Under the pieces are notes generated by a model. That model was not told the DNA's origin and did no database searches. It worked only from the letters and a program-made list of their open reading frames with translations. Positions 1 through 7,191 of a DNA stretch of 32,274 nt are shown here, in pieces. A program made the translations under genes and the position numbers. Within the stretch, counting starts at the first letter, position 1. Each line of letters starts with the position of its first letter. Source of the stretch: Pseudocalidococcus azoricus BACA0444 (GTDB lineage: Bacteria > Cyanobacteriota > Cyanobacteriia > Thermosynechococcales > Thermosynechococcaceae); assembly GCF_031729055.1 (NCBI RefSeq), contig NZ_JAVMIP010000028.1, forward strand, positions 1 through 32,274. Reading direction: 5' to 3'.

Positions 1-72
1 TTTGACACAGCTTCAGAAAAAGTGTACCAACTTAGCGAGGAATATGCTGTAAAAAATAAAAGTGTAATTATT

Positions 73-1161
73 ATGCCCTCATTTCCGAAGATCGTCAAAT
101 CCATTTTGAAGTAACTGAGCGGTTACGATGATCCGGTTCTAAACTCGCAATTATTTTTCCAAACCCGGCTAACGTATGTCCTAGACCAGAGTTGAACGAG
201 TATGCGAGCCTTGTTTTATCGTCCGAATAAAGCAGGGATAAACGTTAATATGTCCACATTTTCAAAAGCCAATAAACACCGTCAGGATGGATACTTTCAT
301 CGGATTTATGCTCATCTGATTCAGCACGTCAAACGCAAGAATCCAGCTTGAGAGCAGATGCTATTCCCGATTGATTCAACCGTCATCACCTTGACAAGCC
401 AGCTATTTGGGTAACAAGGATACCATCAGGTAAAGCTGATGACTGGATATAATTTAACGCAAGAAAGTACAAGTGCATGCAGGATTAACTTTGGTCAAGA
501 TCATGATGCTTATTTCAACAGTGAAATTCTGATGCTGATTCCAGACAATGCGATAGCAATTATGAATAGAGGTTTTATGGATTGGAACTTTCTAGAGCAG
601 CTAAGTCAGACAAAAACATTATTTTTAATGCGAATTAGGGATAATATGAAAACCGAGCTTAATCATCATCGCCATCGAGTTATTAGATTTTATGATATTG
701 ATAGTGGGGTCGAGTTTCGTTTAGCGACCAATGTTCCAGACTTGAGTGATGAAGAGGTTAGCGAATTTTATCATCAAAGATGGGAAATTGAAAATCTTTG
801 GAAGTTTCTATAGAGCAAAGCTCGTTCGCAGAAGATGCATTTATCCCTAGATAGACTGATTATCAAAAATGTGAATGGTGTCACGATACAAATTTATATG
901 ATTCTGATTTTATATCTCATCTTGAAGTTGATAGATATTCCTGTTTGCTATGGTCGTACTTTATTAGATAAATTTCGATATTTACAACTATAGCGTTACT
1001 CATTTAGGGTGAGATGGGGGCAAGCCAGAAAATGCTTTATGAGTAGTCTTTTTGACATTTCTACTCTCTCAGAACAGTCTGCGTAACGCTATAGAACTCA
1101 GTCGAAAATGCTCATTGTTTATTGGAGCTTTGATTGGATGCCAGAGGTTTTTATCGCTTGA
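73..1161 (+). pseudogene. Decayed IS4-family transposase interrupted by a small MITE-like insertion
   Basis: This is a dead DDE transposase. From the ATG at 73 a single frame runs to 990 without an indel but with stops at 112, 193, 349, 412 and 811. Recognisable stretches are the STFSKANKHR block (about 256-290), PIDSTVITL (about 367-395), the MNRGF block (about 561-580) and the C-terminal YHQRWEIENLWKFL block (768-810), which continues past the stop as QKMHLSLDRLI. These follow the cyanobacterial IS4 order and include the Y-(2)-R-(3)-E signature (YHQRWEIE). At 990 the frame is cut by a 103-bp insertion; beyond it LELSRKC resumes, then one missing base shifts the last residues (WSFDWMPEV) to a stop at 1159-1161. 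Ends of the parent IS were not identified. I am confident of the family and of its inactivity; the exact start is approximate. Confidence 0.85.
991..1093. mobile_element. 103-bp MITE-like insertion within the transposase pseudogene
   Basis: The segment is bounded by the inverted repeat CTATAGCGTTAC (988-999) and GTAACGCTATAG (1083-1094). TA dinucleotides at 989-990 and 1092-1093 fit a TA target duplication. Removing 991-1093 rejoins CTA to GAA and restores the expected transposase text RYLQLELSRKC in one frame, which shows this is a real insertion. It has no coding capacity. An internal inverted repeat GAGTAG (1041-1046) / CTACTC (1061-1066) would let it fold. The TA target suggests mobilisation in trans by an IS630/Tc1-mariner type transposase; that part is inference. 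Confidence 0.75.
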
Positions 1162-1291
1162 TTTGTTAAGTCTTATGTCTTGGTTCAACGCTTCTGGAGC
1201 AATGCATATGGACTTTACAGCTTTACAACTAGTTCCCCGCGTGTCTCAGAAAACATCCAAAAAACTTATCTCAGTAATATCAATACGCATA

Positions 1292-1434
1292 TAGCAATCC
1301 GTCTTCATTTGTGAGACTGTTTGATCATCGCTGCCTTTGGTAAGGATTGGCCTTTCTTTAAGCCTAGGGTTAAGTCAAAATTTATCAGACACAAATAATC
1401 TTGAGCTAATCTCATGAATCATTACTGTTTGCTA
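1292..1434 (-). mobile_element. 143-bp MITE-like element, copy 1
   Basis: A 143-bp noncoding element flanked by TA on both sides (1290-1291 and 1435-1436). Its ends form an imperfect inverted repeat of about 24 bp: TAGCAATCCGTCTTCATT at the left against TAGCAAACAGTAATGATT read inward from the right, both followed by a TGAG. The same element, the same length and in opposite orientation, lies at 30652-30794; the two are about three-quarters identical by eye, including a shared central CCCTAGG block. No transposase lies inside, so it would have to be mobilised in trans. Confidence 0.8.
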
Positions 1435-1484
1435 TAGTATTTAAGGTGAGAAGAATAATAGCAAGAATAAATTTCTGATCATTC

Positions 1485-2345
1485 TCAATTCTTAAAGATT
1501 TCATAACCTGATACTGGCTGACATTGGGGGCAAAAATGGGCCGAGCGACCACTTAAGCGTATTTGTTGAATCGGAGTTTGGCAGATTCGACAAGGTTCTT
1601 TTCTGCGCCCATAAACCCAGGCCTGGCCTCCATAGTTCCCATTAATTCCTTCTAGGCTTGTAAAGGTATTAAAGGTTGTCCCTCCAACCGCAAGGCTTAA
1701 TTGCAAGACGGCTTTGATTTTTTGGTGGAGGGTTTGGATTTGGACAGGGGTGAGATCACAGCAGCGGGCCTGGGGATGAATTTGGGCTAGGAATAGGGCT
1801 TCATCGGCATAGATATTGCCAACCCCCGCAATCATGGCCTGGTCAAGGAGGGCGTTTTTAATCGGTTTACGGGGCTGTTGGAGTTTTCCAGCTAAATAAG
1901 AGACCGTAAAATCTGGCCCCAAGGGTTCTGGCCCCAGGCCGGCTAAGGTTGGCATCAACTCCGGTAATAAGGCTTGATCCGGGAGCCACCACATTTGCCC
2001 AAAGGTGCGTTGATCCACAAAGCGGAGTTCCTGCCCTGACTCAAAAAAGAGCCTGACCCGGGTATGTTTGGCAATAGGAATGTCTTGGGACAACCAAAAA
2101 AGCTGGCCCGTCATCCGTAAATGGACAACTAACCAGCCCCTTGGATTGAGTTTGCCAATGAGATATTTTCCCCGCCGCTCCCAGGCCTGGAGGGATTGCC
2201 CAATTAATCCTGAAATAAATTCATCAGGAGCAAGAGGATAGGCGACTGTTTTTGGATAGAGAACTTCTCCCCCTAAAATCGGAACATCAAGGGTCAATTC
2301 TGCTAAACCACGACGTACCGTTTCAACTTCAGGCAGTTCCGGCAC
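1485..2345 (-). CDS. mutM: Formamidopyrimidine-DNA glycosylase (MutM/Fpg)
   Basis: This bifunctional glycosylase/AP lyase removes 8-oxoguanine and ring-opened purines from DNA in base-excision repair. The 286-aa product starts with MPELPEVETVRRGL, where Pro2 (the nucleophile once Met is removed) and Glu3 are the expected catalytic residues. The ERRGKYLIGKL segment supplies the conserved lysine of the family. The C-terminus ends in a zinc finger of form CRIC...CPQC (about residues 255-280). The start codon is GTG, fixed because the family must begin Met-Pro-Glu. Length is normal for cyanobacterial MutM. psaE lies 54 bp upstream on the same strand, so read-through from psaE is possible. Function is near certain. 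Confidence 0.97.
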   Translation of the reverse strand: MPELPEVETVRRGLAELTLDVPILGGEVLYPKTVAYPLAPDEFISGLIGQSLQAWERRGKYLIGKLNPRGWLVVHLRMTGQLFWLSQDIPIAKHTRVRLFFESGQELRFVDQRTFGQMWWLPDQALLPELMPTLAGLGPEPLGPDFTVSYLAGKLQQPRKPIKNALLDQAMIAGVGNIYADEALFLAQIHPQARCCDLTPVQIQTLHQKIKAVLQLSLAVGGTTFNTFTSLEGINGNYGGQAWVYGRRKEPCRICQTPIQQIRLSGRSAHFCPQCQPVSGYEIFKN

Positions 2346-2399
2346 AGGGCTTAACCCAACAGACTCGCTAAGGTATTGAGCAATTGAGAGGGATTGTGG

Positions 2400-2624
2400 T
2401 TATTTTTTCTTGGGTGCTTCAACTTCGACAACTTCCGTCAACGCAAAGTTGTTGGTATTCACACCACTAGCACTGCCACTGAAGCCAGTGTAATTAACCT
2501 TGTCGAACCGGACAATCACCGGGTATTTAATCCCACTTTGATCCACGGACGCGACCGTACCAACTTCATTGTACCAGTAAGACTCTGGACGTAGGATTTT
2601 TACCTTAGAACCACGTTGAACCAT
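2400..2624 (-). CDS. psaE: Photosystem I reaction centre subunit IV (PsaE)
   Basis: PsaE is a peripheral stromal subunit of photosystem I that helps dock ferredoxin and supports cyclic electron flow. The 74-aa product has the classic start [17 protein letters not shown] and the [26 protein letters not shown]3-like core. Between NYTG and NTNNFAL it has a loop insert, SGSASG, like that recalled from Thermosynechococcus and absent from many other cyanobacteria. I chose the ATG at 2624, not the upstream in-frame ATG at 2651, because the family begins MVQRG and an AAGGA sits about 8 bases before 2624. The lysine-rich tail is normal. mutM follows on the same strand. Confidence 0.97.
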   Translation of the reverse strand: MVQRGSKVKILRPESYWYNEVGTVASVDQSGIKYPVIVRFDKVNYTGFSGSASGVNTNNFALTEVVEVEAPKKK

Positions 2625-2813
2625 GAATCTATCCTTATTAAAACGGATCAATAGCTATAAGCCTACTATGGCTGGGTAGGAATCTGAGATCTGTTGTAGC
2701 AAGGTTTCATAAAGGTTTACAGAATCAGCCTGCCTAACCCGATAAACTCAGGCCTGGAGTATTCTGAAAGCAGGTTAATAACTCCGTGATAGAAGAACGT
2801 TATTAGAACAACT

Positions 2814-3452
2814 ATGGCGAATGGGTCAAGGAACTGGGCCTGGACATCTGACTGGCTAAGGCTATTGCTGCTTCTGGCTGGGGGTAGTTGCGTTGGCCTG
2901 ATTTGGCCGGCATATCCCTTGAACGTTGCCCAGGCCCAAGCCTCTCATCCTTCAATAGCCCAACTTCAGGCAGAACTTCCCCCGGTCAGTCAGTTTGCCG
3001 ATGGGACGGTTTTTTTTAATCAAATCCCCCAGTTCCTTGGGGCCAAGACCTATGACCCAATCACATTTACCTTTCGCCCCAAATATTACTTTACCCTCGT
3101 CGTCCCCGCCACGAGCCTAGTTCCCCTCAGTCGCGTTCAGTTTAAGCAAATTTCAGGCAATAGCACGATTGAATTTTTACCCGGCCTGAATCAAGCTCTC
3201 ATCAAGGGTAGCTCCAGCCCGATTACCATTACGCAAGTACCCAATACACCCGCCCGCACCAATGAGTTTCTGCTTGAGCCAGCCATTCAACCCGGCCAAG
3301 AAGTTACCCTTATTCTGACTGCGACCCGGAATCCAACTGTACCTGGGGTATATTTATTTGGGGTTACGGTTTATCCCCTGGGTGAAAAGGTAATTGGCAA
3401 TATGACCGGCACCGCCCGGCTTCAGTTTCGTAATCCCGGCCTGTTGTTTTAG
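2814..3452 (+). CDS. DUF2808-family secreted protein
   Basis: A 212-aa protein of unknown function in a family (DUF2808) found almost only in cyanobacteria. It has an N-terminal signal-peptide-like hydrophobic segment at residues about 15-40 ending in AQAQA, a likely signal peptidase site, so it is probably exported to the periplasm or thylakoid lumen. The rest is beta-rich and carries family landmarks: FF-Q-P-F near 68-74, KYYFTLVVPATSLVPLSRV, a PITITQV strand, a QPGQEVTLIL segment and the VPGVYLFGVTVYPLGE block. The binding lipoprotein gene starts 15 bp downstream, suggesting co-transcription, though nothing in the sequence ties their functions. Family assignment is from motif memory; the molecular role is unknown. 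Confidence 0.8.
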   Translation: MANGSRNWAWTSDWLRLLLLLAGGSCVGLIWPAYPLNVAQAQASHPSIAQLQAELPPVSQFADGTVFFNQIPQFLGAKTYDPITFTFRPKYYFTLVVPATSLVPLSRVQFKQISGNSTIEFLPGLNQALIKGSSSPITITQVPNTPARTNEFLLEPAIQPGQEVTLILTATRNPTVPGVYLFGVTVYPLGEKVIGNMTGTARLQFRNPGLLF

Positions 3453-3467
3453 GGAGTTATCGTCCCC

Positions 3468-5111
3468 TTGCAGTTTTTTGCCCGTAGATATTGGCAGTGG
3501 TTTTTGGGGATTTTCATCCTGGGCCTGGTTTGGGGCTGTCAGAACATTAATTTATCCCCAGGCCCGGCCGAGCCATCCCAGCAAATTGTCATTGGCACTA
3601 CCTCGCGGATTCGGACTCTCGACCCGGCCGATGCCTATGAAGTCCTAGCTGGAAACCTGCTGACCAATTTGGGGGATCGCCTCTATGCCTATGGAGCCGA
3701 TGGTGTCACCCTGGAACCCCAATTAGCCACCCAAATGCCTGAGATCAGTCCAGATGGGCGGATCTATCGGATTCCAGTGCGACAAGGGGTACGGTTTCAC
3801 GATGGCACACCCTTTAATGCGGCGGCGATGGTCTTTTCTCTGCAACGGTTTATGGACAATGGGGGACAACCCGCAGGACTGTTGGCCGGACGCGTGAGCA
3901 AAATCCAAGCCACAGGGGAGTATGAGCTAGAAATTCACCTCAAGGAACCCTTTATTGCCTTTCCCGAATTACTCGCCTTCAGTGGTCTCTGTGCGGTTTC
4001 ACCCCAGGCCTATCGAATGGGCAAAGGAGAATTTAACCCAACAACCTTTGTCGGAACCGGCCCCTATCGCCTAGTCAGTTATCGCAGTGATGCCTTGCGT
4101 TTGGCTCCTTTTGCAGACTATTGGGGAACATCGCCCCGTAATTCAGGCGTAGATATTCAAGTGTTTTCCAGTAGTGCCAATCTCTTTAATGCCTTTCGCA
4201 CCGGAACTGTTGATCTGGCCACCCCCCCCCTCGATCCGAATCAAGTTCAAGTGCTAGTTCGAGAGCAGGCCCAGGGACAATGGCAGGTTTTACGGGGGCC
4301 GGGGAATGTCATTTCTTTACTCTCGATTAACCTTCGCCAACCCCCTTGGAATCAACTGGGGGCCCGCCAGGCCTTGGCTGCCAGTATCAATCGGCAACGT
4401 CTCCAAGCACGAGTTTTTCTTGGCCAGGCCCTGCCTCTTTATTCCCTGATTCCGACTATTTTTCCCGCCAGTCAACCTGTGTTTGAGCAATTTTATGGCA
4501 CGGGTACACCAGCAGAAGCAGGACAATGGCTAAAGCAAGCGGGGTTTTCAGAGGCTAATCCCTTAGTGGTTAATCTCTGGTATCGGGCCAATATTCCCAG
4601 TAATGTCTTGGCGGCAACGGTGTTTAAGGCCTCTTTGGAACGGGATTTGGGGGCAGCCGTGCGAGTGGAGTTGGATAGTACAGAATCTGCCACCATTTAC
4701 CGCAACTTAGACACAGGTGCTTATCCCCTCGTAATGCTGGATTGGTATGGAGATTTTTATGACCCCGATAACTATCTAGAGCCGTTTCTGACTTGTGAAG
4801 AGGGAAATTTACAACAGGGGTGTCAGGTGGGGGCCAGTGCATCTTGGGGATCGTTTTTTTATAGTCCCAAAGCCAATGAATTGATTAACCAAAGTCGCCA
4901 AGAAGCGGATCCCAGTCGCCGCCGCCAGATTTTCCAGGCCCTCCAAGAACTCACCGCTGCACAAGTTCCTTTTATTCCCCTCTGGCAAAATGAAACCTAT
5001 CTCTTTGTCCGTAACACCGTCCAAGGGGCACAATTAAATCAAACCCAACAGTTTTTGTTTTCCCCCTTAACCCAAAGAACACTGCCTGCCGCATCACCTT
5101 CAAGCCAATAA
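3468..5111 (+). CDS. ABC transporter solute-binding lipoprotein, family 5 (peptide/nickel type)
   Basis: This is the extracytoplasmic binding component of an oligopeptide-type ABC importer. The 547-aa product has a short N-terminal hydrophobic segment and a lipobox ending in Cys24 (LVWGC). The SBP_bac_5 pattern follows: IRTLDPADAYE, YRIPVRQGVRFHDGTPF with AAAMVFSLQRF, then FVGTGPYRLVSY. The start is TTG with AGGGAG 11 bases upstream; no ATG suits. A run of nine C residues at 4222-4230 lies in the frame. No permease or ATPase gene is adjacent, so its partners must be encoded elsewhere and its substrate cannot be told. The upstream DUF2808 gene is 15 bp away. Confidence 0.92.
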   Translation: MQFFARRYWQWFLGIFILGLVWGCQNINLSPGPAEPSQQIVIGTTSRIRTLDPADAYEVLAGNLLTNLGDRLYAYGADGVTLEPQLATQMPEISPDGRIYRIPVRQGVRFHDGTPFNAAAMVFSLQRFMDNGGQPAGLLAGRVSKIQATGEYELEIHLKEPFIAFPELLAFSGLCAVSPQAYRMGKGEFNPTTFVGTGPYRLVSYRSDALRLAPFADYWGTSPRNSGVDIQVFSSSANLFNAFRTGTVDLATPPLDPNQVQVLVREQAQGQWQVLRGPGNVISLLSINLRQPPWNQLGARQALAASINRQRLQARVFLGQALPLYSLIPTIFPASQPVFEQFYGTGTPAEAGQWLKQAGFSEANPLVVNLWYRANIPSNVLAATVFKASLERDLGAAVRVELDSTESATIYRNLDTGAYPLVMLDWYGDFYDPDNYLEPFLTCEEGNLQQGCQVGASASWGSFFYSPKANELINQSRQEADPSRRRQIFQALQELTAAQVPFIPLWQNETYLFVRNTVQGAQLNQTQQFLFSPLTQRTLPAASPSSQ

Positions 5112-5159
5112 ATGACTGAATTACTGATCAGTAAGGTTCTGATAAAATCCATTTCTCTC

Positions 5160-5312
5160 TTAGTAATCACTATCTGCCACGCAAATTCCCTGACATTTAA
5201 TTCCGTTTGTCGCGGTGCGTAAACAATGGGGACAGAGAATTTTTTCAGATTCGTTGCTGGTGATGCTCTCAGCGGGCCTGGGGCCTGGAATCTGGGGCTG
5301 ATTTTCTGGCAT
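5160..5312 (-). CDS. 50-aa conserved-looking zinc-ribbon protein
   Basis: A short gene that size-limited ORF calling misses. It encodes 50 residues: a Pro/Glu/Ser-rich disordered first half (MPENQPQIPGPRPAES) and a compact C-terminal half, ILCPHCLRTATNGIKC then QGICVADSDY. Cysteines 27, 30, 40 and 44 (C-x2-C-x9-C-x3-C) are spaced to bind one zinc ion. I recall short cyanobacterial hypothetical proteins with a very similar CPHC...NGIKC...CVADSDY ending, but cannot verify it here. It is divergent from the 5-formyl-THF cyclo-ligase gene (47 bp between starts) and convergent with the binding lipoprotein. No strong ribosome binding site is visible. Function unknown; possibly a protein- or nucleic-acid-binding zinc knuckle. 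Confidence 0.7.
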   Translation of the reverse strand: MPENQPQIPGPRPAESITSNESEKILCPHCLRTATNGIKCQGICVADSDY

Positions 5313-5359
5313 GGTTGTTGGATTGAGTTAATGAGGCAACGTAGAGAGACTAACCCCTC

Positions 5360-5929
5360 ATGAGTAAAGATAAACTTCGCCAGGAATTCCTTCAACAACG
5401 CCAGGCCCTAGAGAGGGATATTTGGCAAAGTAAAAGTCAGAAAATTTGTCAGCGCATCCAGGCCCTCCCTTGGTTTATCGAAGCCTTGACCATTCTTGCT
5501 TATATCCCCCACCAACAGGAGCCAGATTTAAGCGGATTATTTCAGACCTACAACACCTGTAAAAAATGGGGCTTACCACGGACTCAGGGTCAGGTCTTAG
5601 TTTGGCATCGGTTTTGGCCTGGTCAAGCACTGCAGTTACGCCCAGATCGCTATGGGATTCTCACACCTCCAGCCGATTTTCCGGTGATTTTAGCGGCAGA
5701 AGTAGATTTAATCTTAGTTCCCTGTGTGGCGGTGGATCGGCGAGGCTATCGGTTAGGCTATGGGGGCGGCTTTTATGACCGGATGTTGGCGGAACCGGCC
5801 TGGCAATCTGTTAAAACCTTGGGGATTGTCTTTGATTCGGCTTGTGTGGAGATATTACCAACCCAGGCCTGGGATATTCCCTTAAATGGTTATTGCTCTG
5901 ATCAAGAAACAGCTATTCTTACGCCATAG
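5360..5929 (+). CDS. 5-formyltetrahydrofolate cyclo-ligase
   Basis: The enzyme (5,10-methenyltetrahydrofolate synthetase, EC 6.3.3.2) uses ATP to convert 5-formyl-THF to 5,10-methenyl-THF, recycling folate in the cytoplasm. The 189-aa product has the usual length. The N-terminal basic helix (LRQEFLQQRQAL) is typical, and the C-terminal signature LILVPCVAVDRRGYRLGYGGGFYDRML (about residues 117-143) contains the nucleotide-binding GYGGGFYDR loop. The ATG at 5360 is the only sensible start. The small zinc-ribbon gene is divergent upstream. A stretch of about 420 bp without ORFs follows. Confidence 0.94.
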   Translation: MSKDKLRQEFLQQRQALERDIWQSKSQKICQRIQALPWFIEALTILAYIPHQQEPDLSGLFQTYNTCKKWGLPRTQGQVLVWHRFWPGQALQLRPDRYGILTPPADFPVILAAEVDLILVPCVAVDRRGYRLGYGGGFYDRMLAEPAWQSVKTLGIVFDSACVEILPTQAWDIPLNGYCSDQETAILTP

Positions 5930-6120
5930 TCATGACATCTAGAATCCGGAGATGAGAGGTTATCTCAGACAATAGGTTCAATCCTAATTTTAGATCGCGG
6001 GTATTATCTGCCTTTTTGATGGGGAAAATCTAGCTCCCCTGTGTATGTCGATTAGAACGGACTGGTGACCGTAAAACTAAAGTCTATAAGTATTGCTGTA
6101 TATGGATTCCCATTGAGATT

Positions 6121-6151
6121 GACTGAGTAGTTACCCTCACATCTACCCTCA
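6121..6151. repeat. Left copy of an imperfect direct repeat bounding the island remnant
   Basis: GACTG-(n)-TTACCCTCACATCTACCCTCA closely matches 8369-8400 (GACTG-(n)-CTACCCTCGATACTACCCTCA): both hold GACTG followed by two TACCCTC boxes 12 bases apart. The right copy lies in the integrase promoter region. The placement suggests arm-type integrase binding sites in attL and attR; no binding data support this. Confidence 0.45.
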
Positions 6152-6159
6152 AAAAGTTT

Positions 6160-6378
6160 TGCTTGGGAAGATAGGAGAGTAGAGTTTTTAAGATACTGCC
6201 GGGGTTAAATTCCCTGTCTTAGGCGTTTCATCTACCAGCCCCAGAACTGGTATGGACAGTTGAGGATGTCAGCCTTTATTTGGTTGTCAGTGTTTGAAGG
6301 TTCATTCAAACATGGGACGATCACCAATGAAATTTGTTTGTTATTGAATAACCCAGGCCCTCACCTGGGTATTTTTTT
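6160..6378 (+). ncRNA. Possible small RNA ending at a strong terminator
   Basis: The 447-bp gap 5930-6376 holds no plausible ORF on the + strand, yet a strong intrinsic terminator facing + strand transcription closes it. Upstream of that are a perfect 8-bp hairpin TGTTTGAA / TTCAAACA (6291-6298, 6305-6312) and a smaller CCAG/CTGG hairpin near 6237-6250. Together these suggest a structured transcript of roughly 150-220 nt. The 5' end cannot be fixed and no known RNA family was recognised; 6S RNA was considered but no central bubble with long closing stems was found. Alternatively, the terminator simply serves the 5-formyl-THF cyclo-ligase mRNA. Confidence 0.3.
6351..6378 (+). terminator. Intrinsic terminator
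   Basis: A 7-bp stem ACCCAGG / CCTGGGT (6351-6357, 6364-6370) with a 6-base loop is followed by A and seven T. It faces + strand transcription from the ORF-free stretch and overlaps the last codon of the convergent gene ending at 6377. Confidence 0.85.
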
Positions 6379-6694
6379 AGGCACGGTCAAACCATAGGAC
6401 TTTAATCACTCCACTACCTACTAGCGTCACCAGTCCCACAATGAAAGCCCATAGCCGCCCATCAGTAGAGCGTTGCTGAGTACGAAGCTCGTTAACGTCA
6501 TCCCGAAGTTCAGAGCGTAGGCTATCAACCTTGTCATCAAGAGCTTTTATCTCAGCCTTGACGATGGCAATTTCAGCCCTGACCGTCTTAAATTGCTCCT
6601 CCGTTTTAACAATGTGAACATCCAGCTTCTTATCAATGGATTGCAGCAAGTCCATGATCTGCTTGGCTTCACTGGCAGTCATCACATCACTCAT
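6377..6694 (-). CDS. Coiled-coil protein with a C-terminal membrane anchor
   Basis: A 105-aa protein of unknown function in the island remnant. Residues about 10-75 are a heptad-like, charged helix (LLQSIDKKLD, VRAEIAIVKAEIKALDDKVDSL) predicted to form a coiled coil. Residues about 82-100 (LWAFIVGLVTLVGSGVIKVL) form one transmembrane helix at the C-terminus. Its ATG overlaps the stop of the upstream gene in a TAATG junction, so the two are translationally coupled. Similar small anchored coiled-coil proteins occur on phages and plasmids of cyanobacteria; a specific role cannot be named. Confidence 0.75.
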   Translation of the reverse strand: MSDVMTASEAKQIMDLLQSIDKKLDVHIVKTEEQFKTVRAEIAIVKAEIKALDDKVDSLRSELRDDVNELRTQQRSTDGRLWAFIVGLVTLVGSGVIKVLWFDRA

Positions 6695-7002
6695 TAGCTT
6701 TCTCCCTTGGGTTTACGCACCCGTTTTTGAACTGATGGAGCTGCTGCATTGCCAGTCCCCACAGTGGCAACATCCAAGCCCTCGGTCGTTTTACTTGGGG
6801 AGTCTAATGATTGCTCCAATGTTTGCCGATATAGCTTGATAGCTTGCCTTGCGTGGTAGCTGCGACCTTCAGGCAAAGTATTAAGCCAATCAACATCTTG
6901 TTTTCGTAGCCGTACCGTTGCCGCCGCTGTCTCTCCAGGTTTATCTGGGGCAGATCTGTCAGCAAGATTTTTTAGGCTGCGCTCGTTTATTTTTCTGGAC
7001 AC
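6694..7002 (-). CDS. Small basic protein, possible ribbon-helix-helix-like DNA-binding protein
   Basis: A 102-aa protein starting at GTG (7002) and ending in a one-base TAATG overlap with the coiled-coil gene. The middle region, ATVRLRKQDVDWLNTLPEGR followed by SYHARQAIKLY, has a short beta-strand plus two-helix layout reminiscent of ribbon-helix-helix regulators or a plasmid-type protein. The N-terminus (MSRKINERSLKNLADRS) and C-terminus (VQKRVRKPKGES) are basic and probably disordered. Three similar 10-bp words (GATGTRYACY type) at 7022-7032, 7057-7066 and 7102-7111 lie just upstream, an arrangement that would suit autoregulation and control of the divergent SWIM-finger gene. DNA binding is inference. 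Confidence 0.6.
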   Translation of the reverse strand: MSRKINERSLKNLADRSAPDKPGETAAATVRLRKQDVDWLNTLPEGRSYHARQAIKLYRQTLEQSLDSPSKTTEGLDVATVGTGNAAAPSVQKRVRKPKGES

Positions 7003-7021
7003 TTCTAAAGGATATGGATTA

Positions 7022-7111
7022 GGTACACATCCATATAAGCATATTTAGGCGTTTTCGATGTACACCGATAATAAACCCTAATCTAAAACAGCTTATAATT
7101 CGATGTATACT
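7022..7111. promoter_or_regulatory. Divergent control region with three operator-like words
   Basis: Between the divergent genes at 7002 and 7192 lie GGTACACATC (7022, the inverse of GATGTGTACC), GATGTACACC (7057) and GATGTATACT (7102). They are 35 and 45 bp apart. A TATAAT at 7094-7099 is a good -10 for the rightward gene; no clear -35 is seen. The repeats could be operators for a regulator encoded in the island. Confidence 0.45.
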
Positions 7112-7191
7112 ACGATATGCAATAAATTGCAAAGAGAAGGCACTACCGCCAAGCAACACCTTCCCATCACCCACTAAGAGGCTTTTCAATT

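Noticed and set aside
1162..1290. Open frame after the transposase pseudogene (YVLVQRFWSNAYGLYSFTT...)
   Set aside because: No start, no family recognised, and it ends inside the MITE; possibly further IS debris but not supportable.
2394..2594. 66-codon frame on the + strand
   Set aside because: It lies antisense to psaE and has no ribosome binding site or recognisable protein text.
5039..5398. 119-codon frame on the minus strand spanning the lipoprotein end and the cyclo-ligase start
   Set aside because: It overlaps two real genes and is in a different frame from the zinc-ribbon gene, which has the ordered cysteine pattern.
6056..6070. Possible distal attachment-site copy of the tRNA-Asp 3' end
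   Set aside because: Only a broken match (ACGG, ACTG, G) to the tRNA end; too weak to call an att site.
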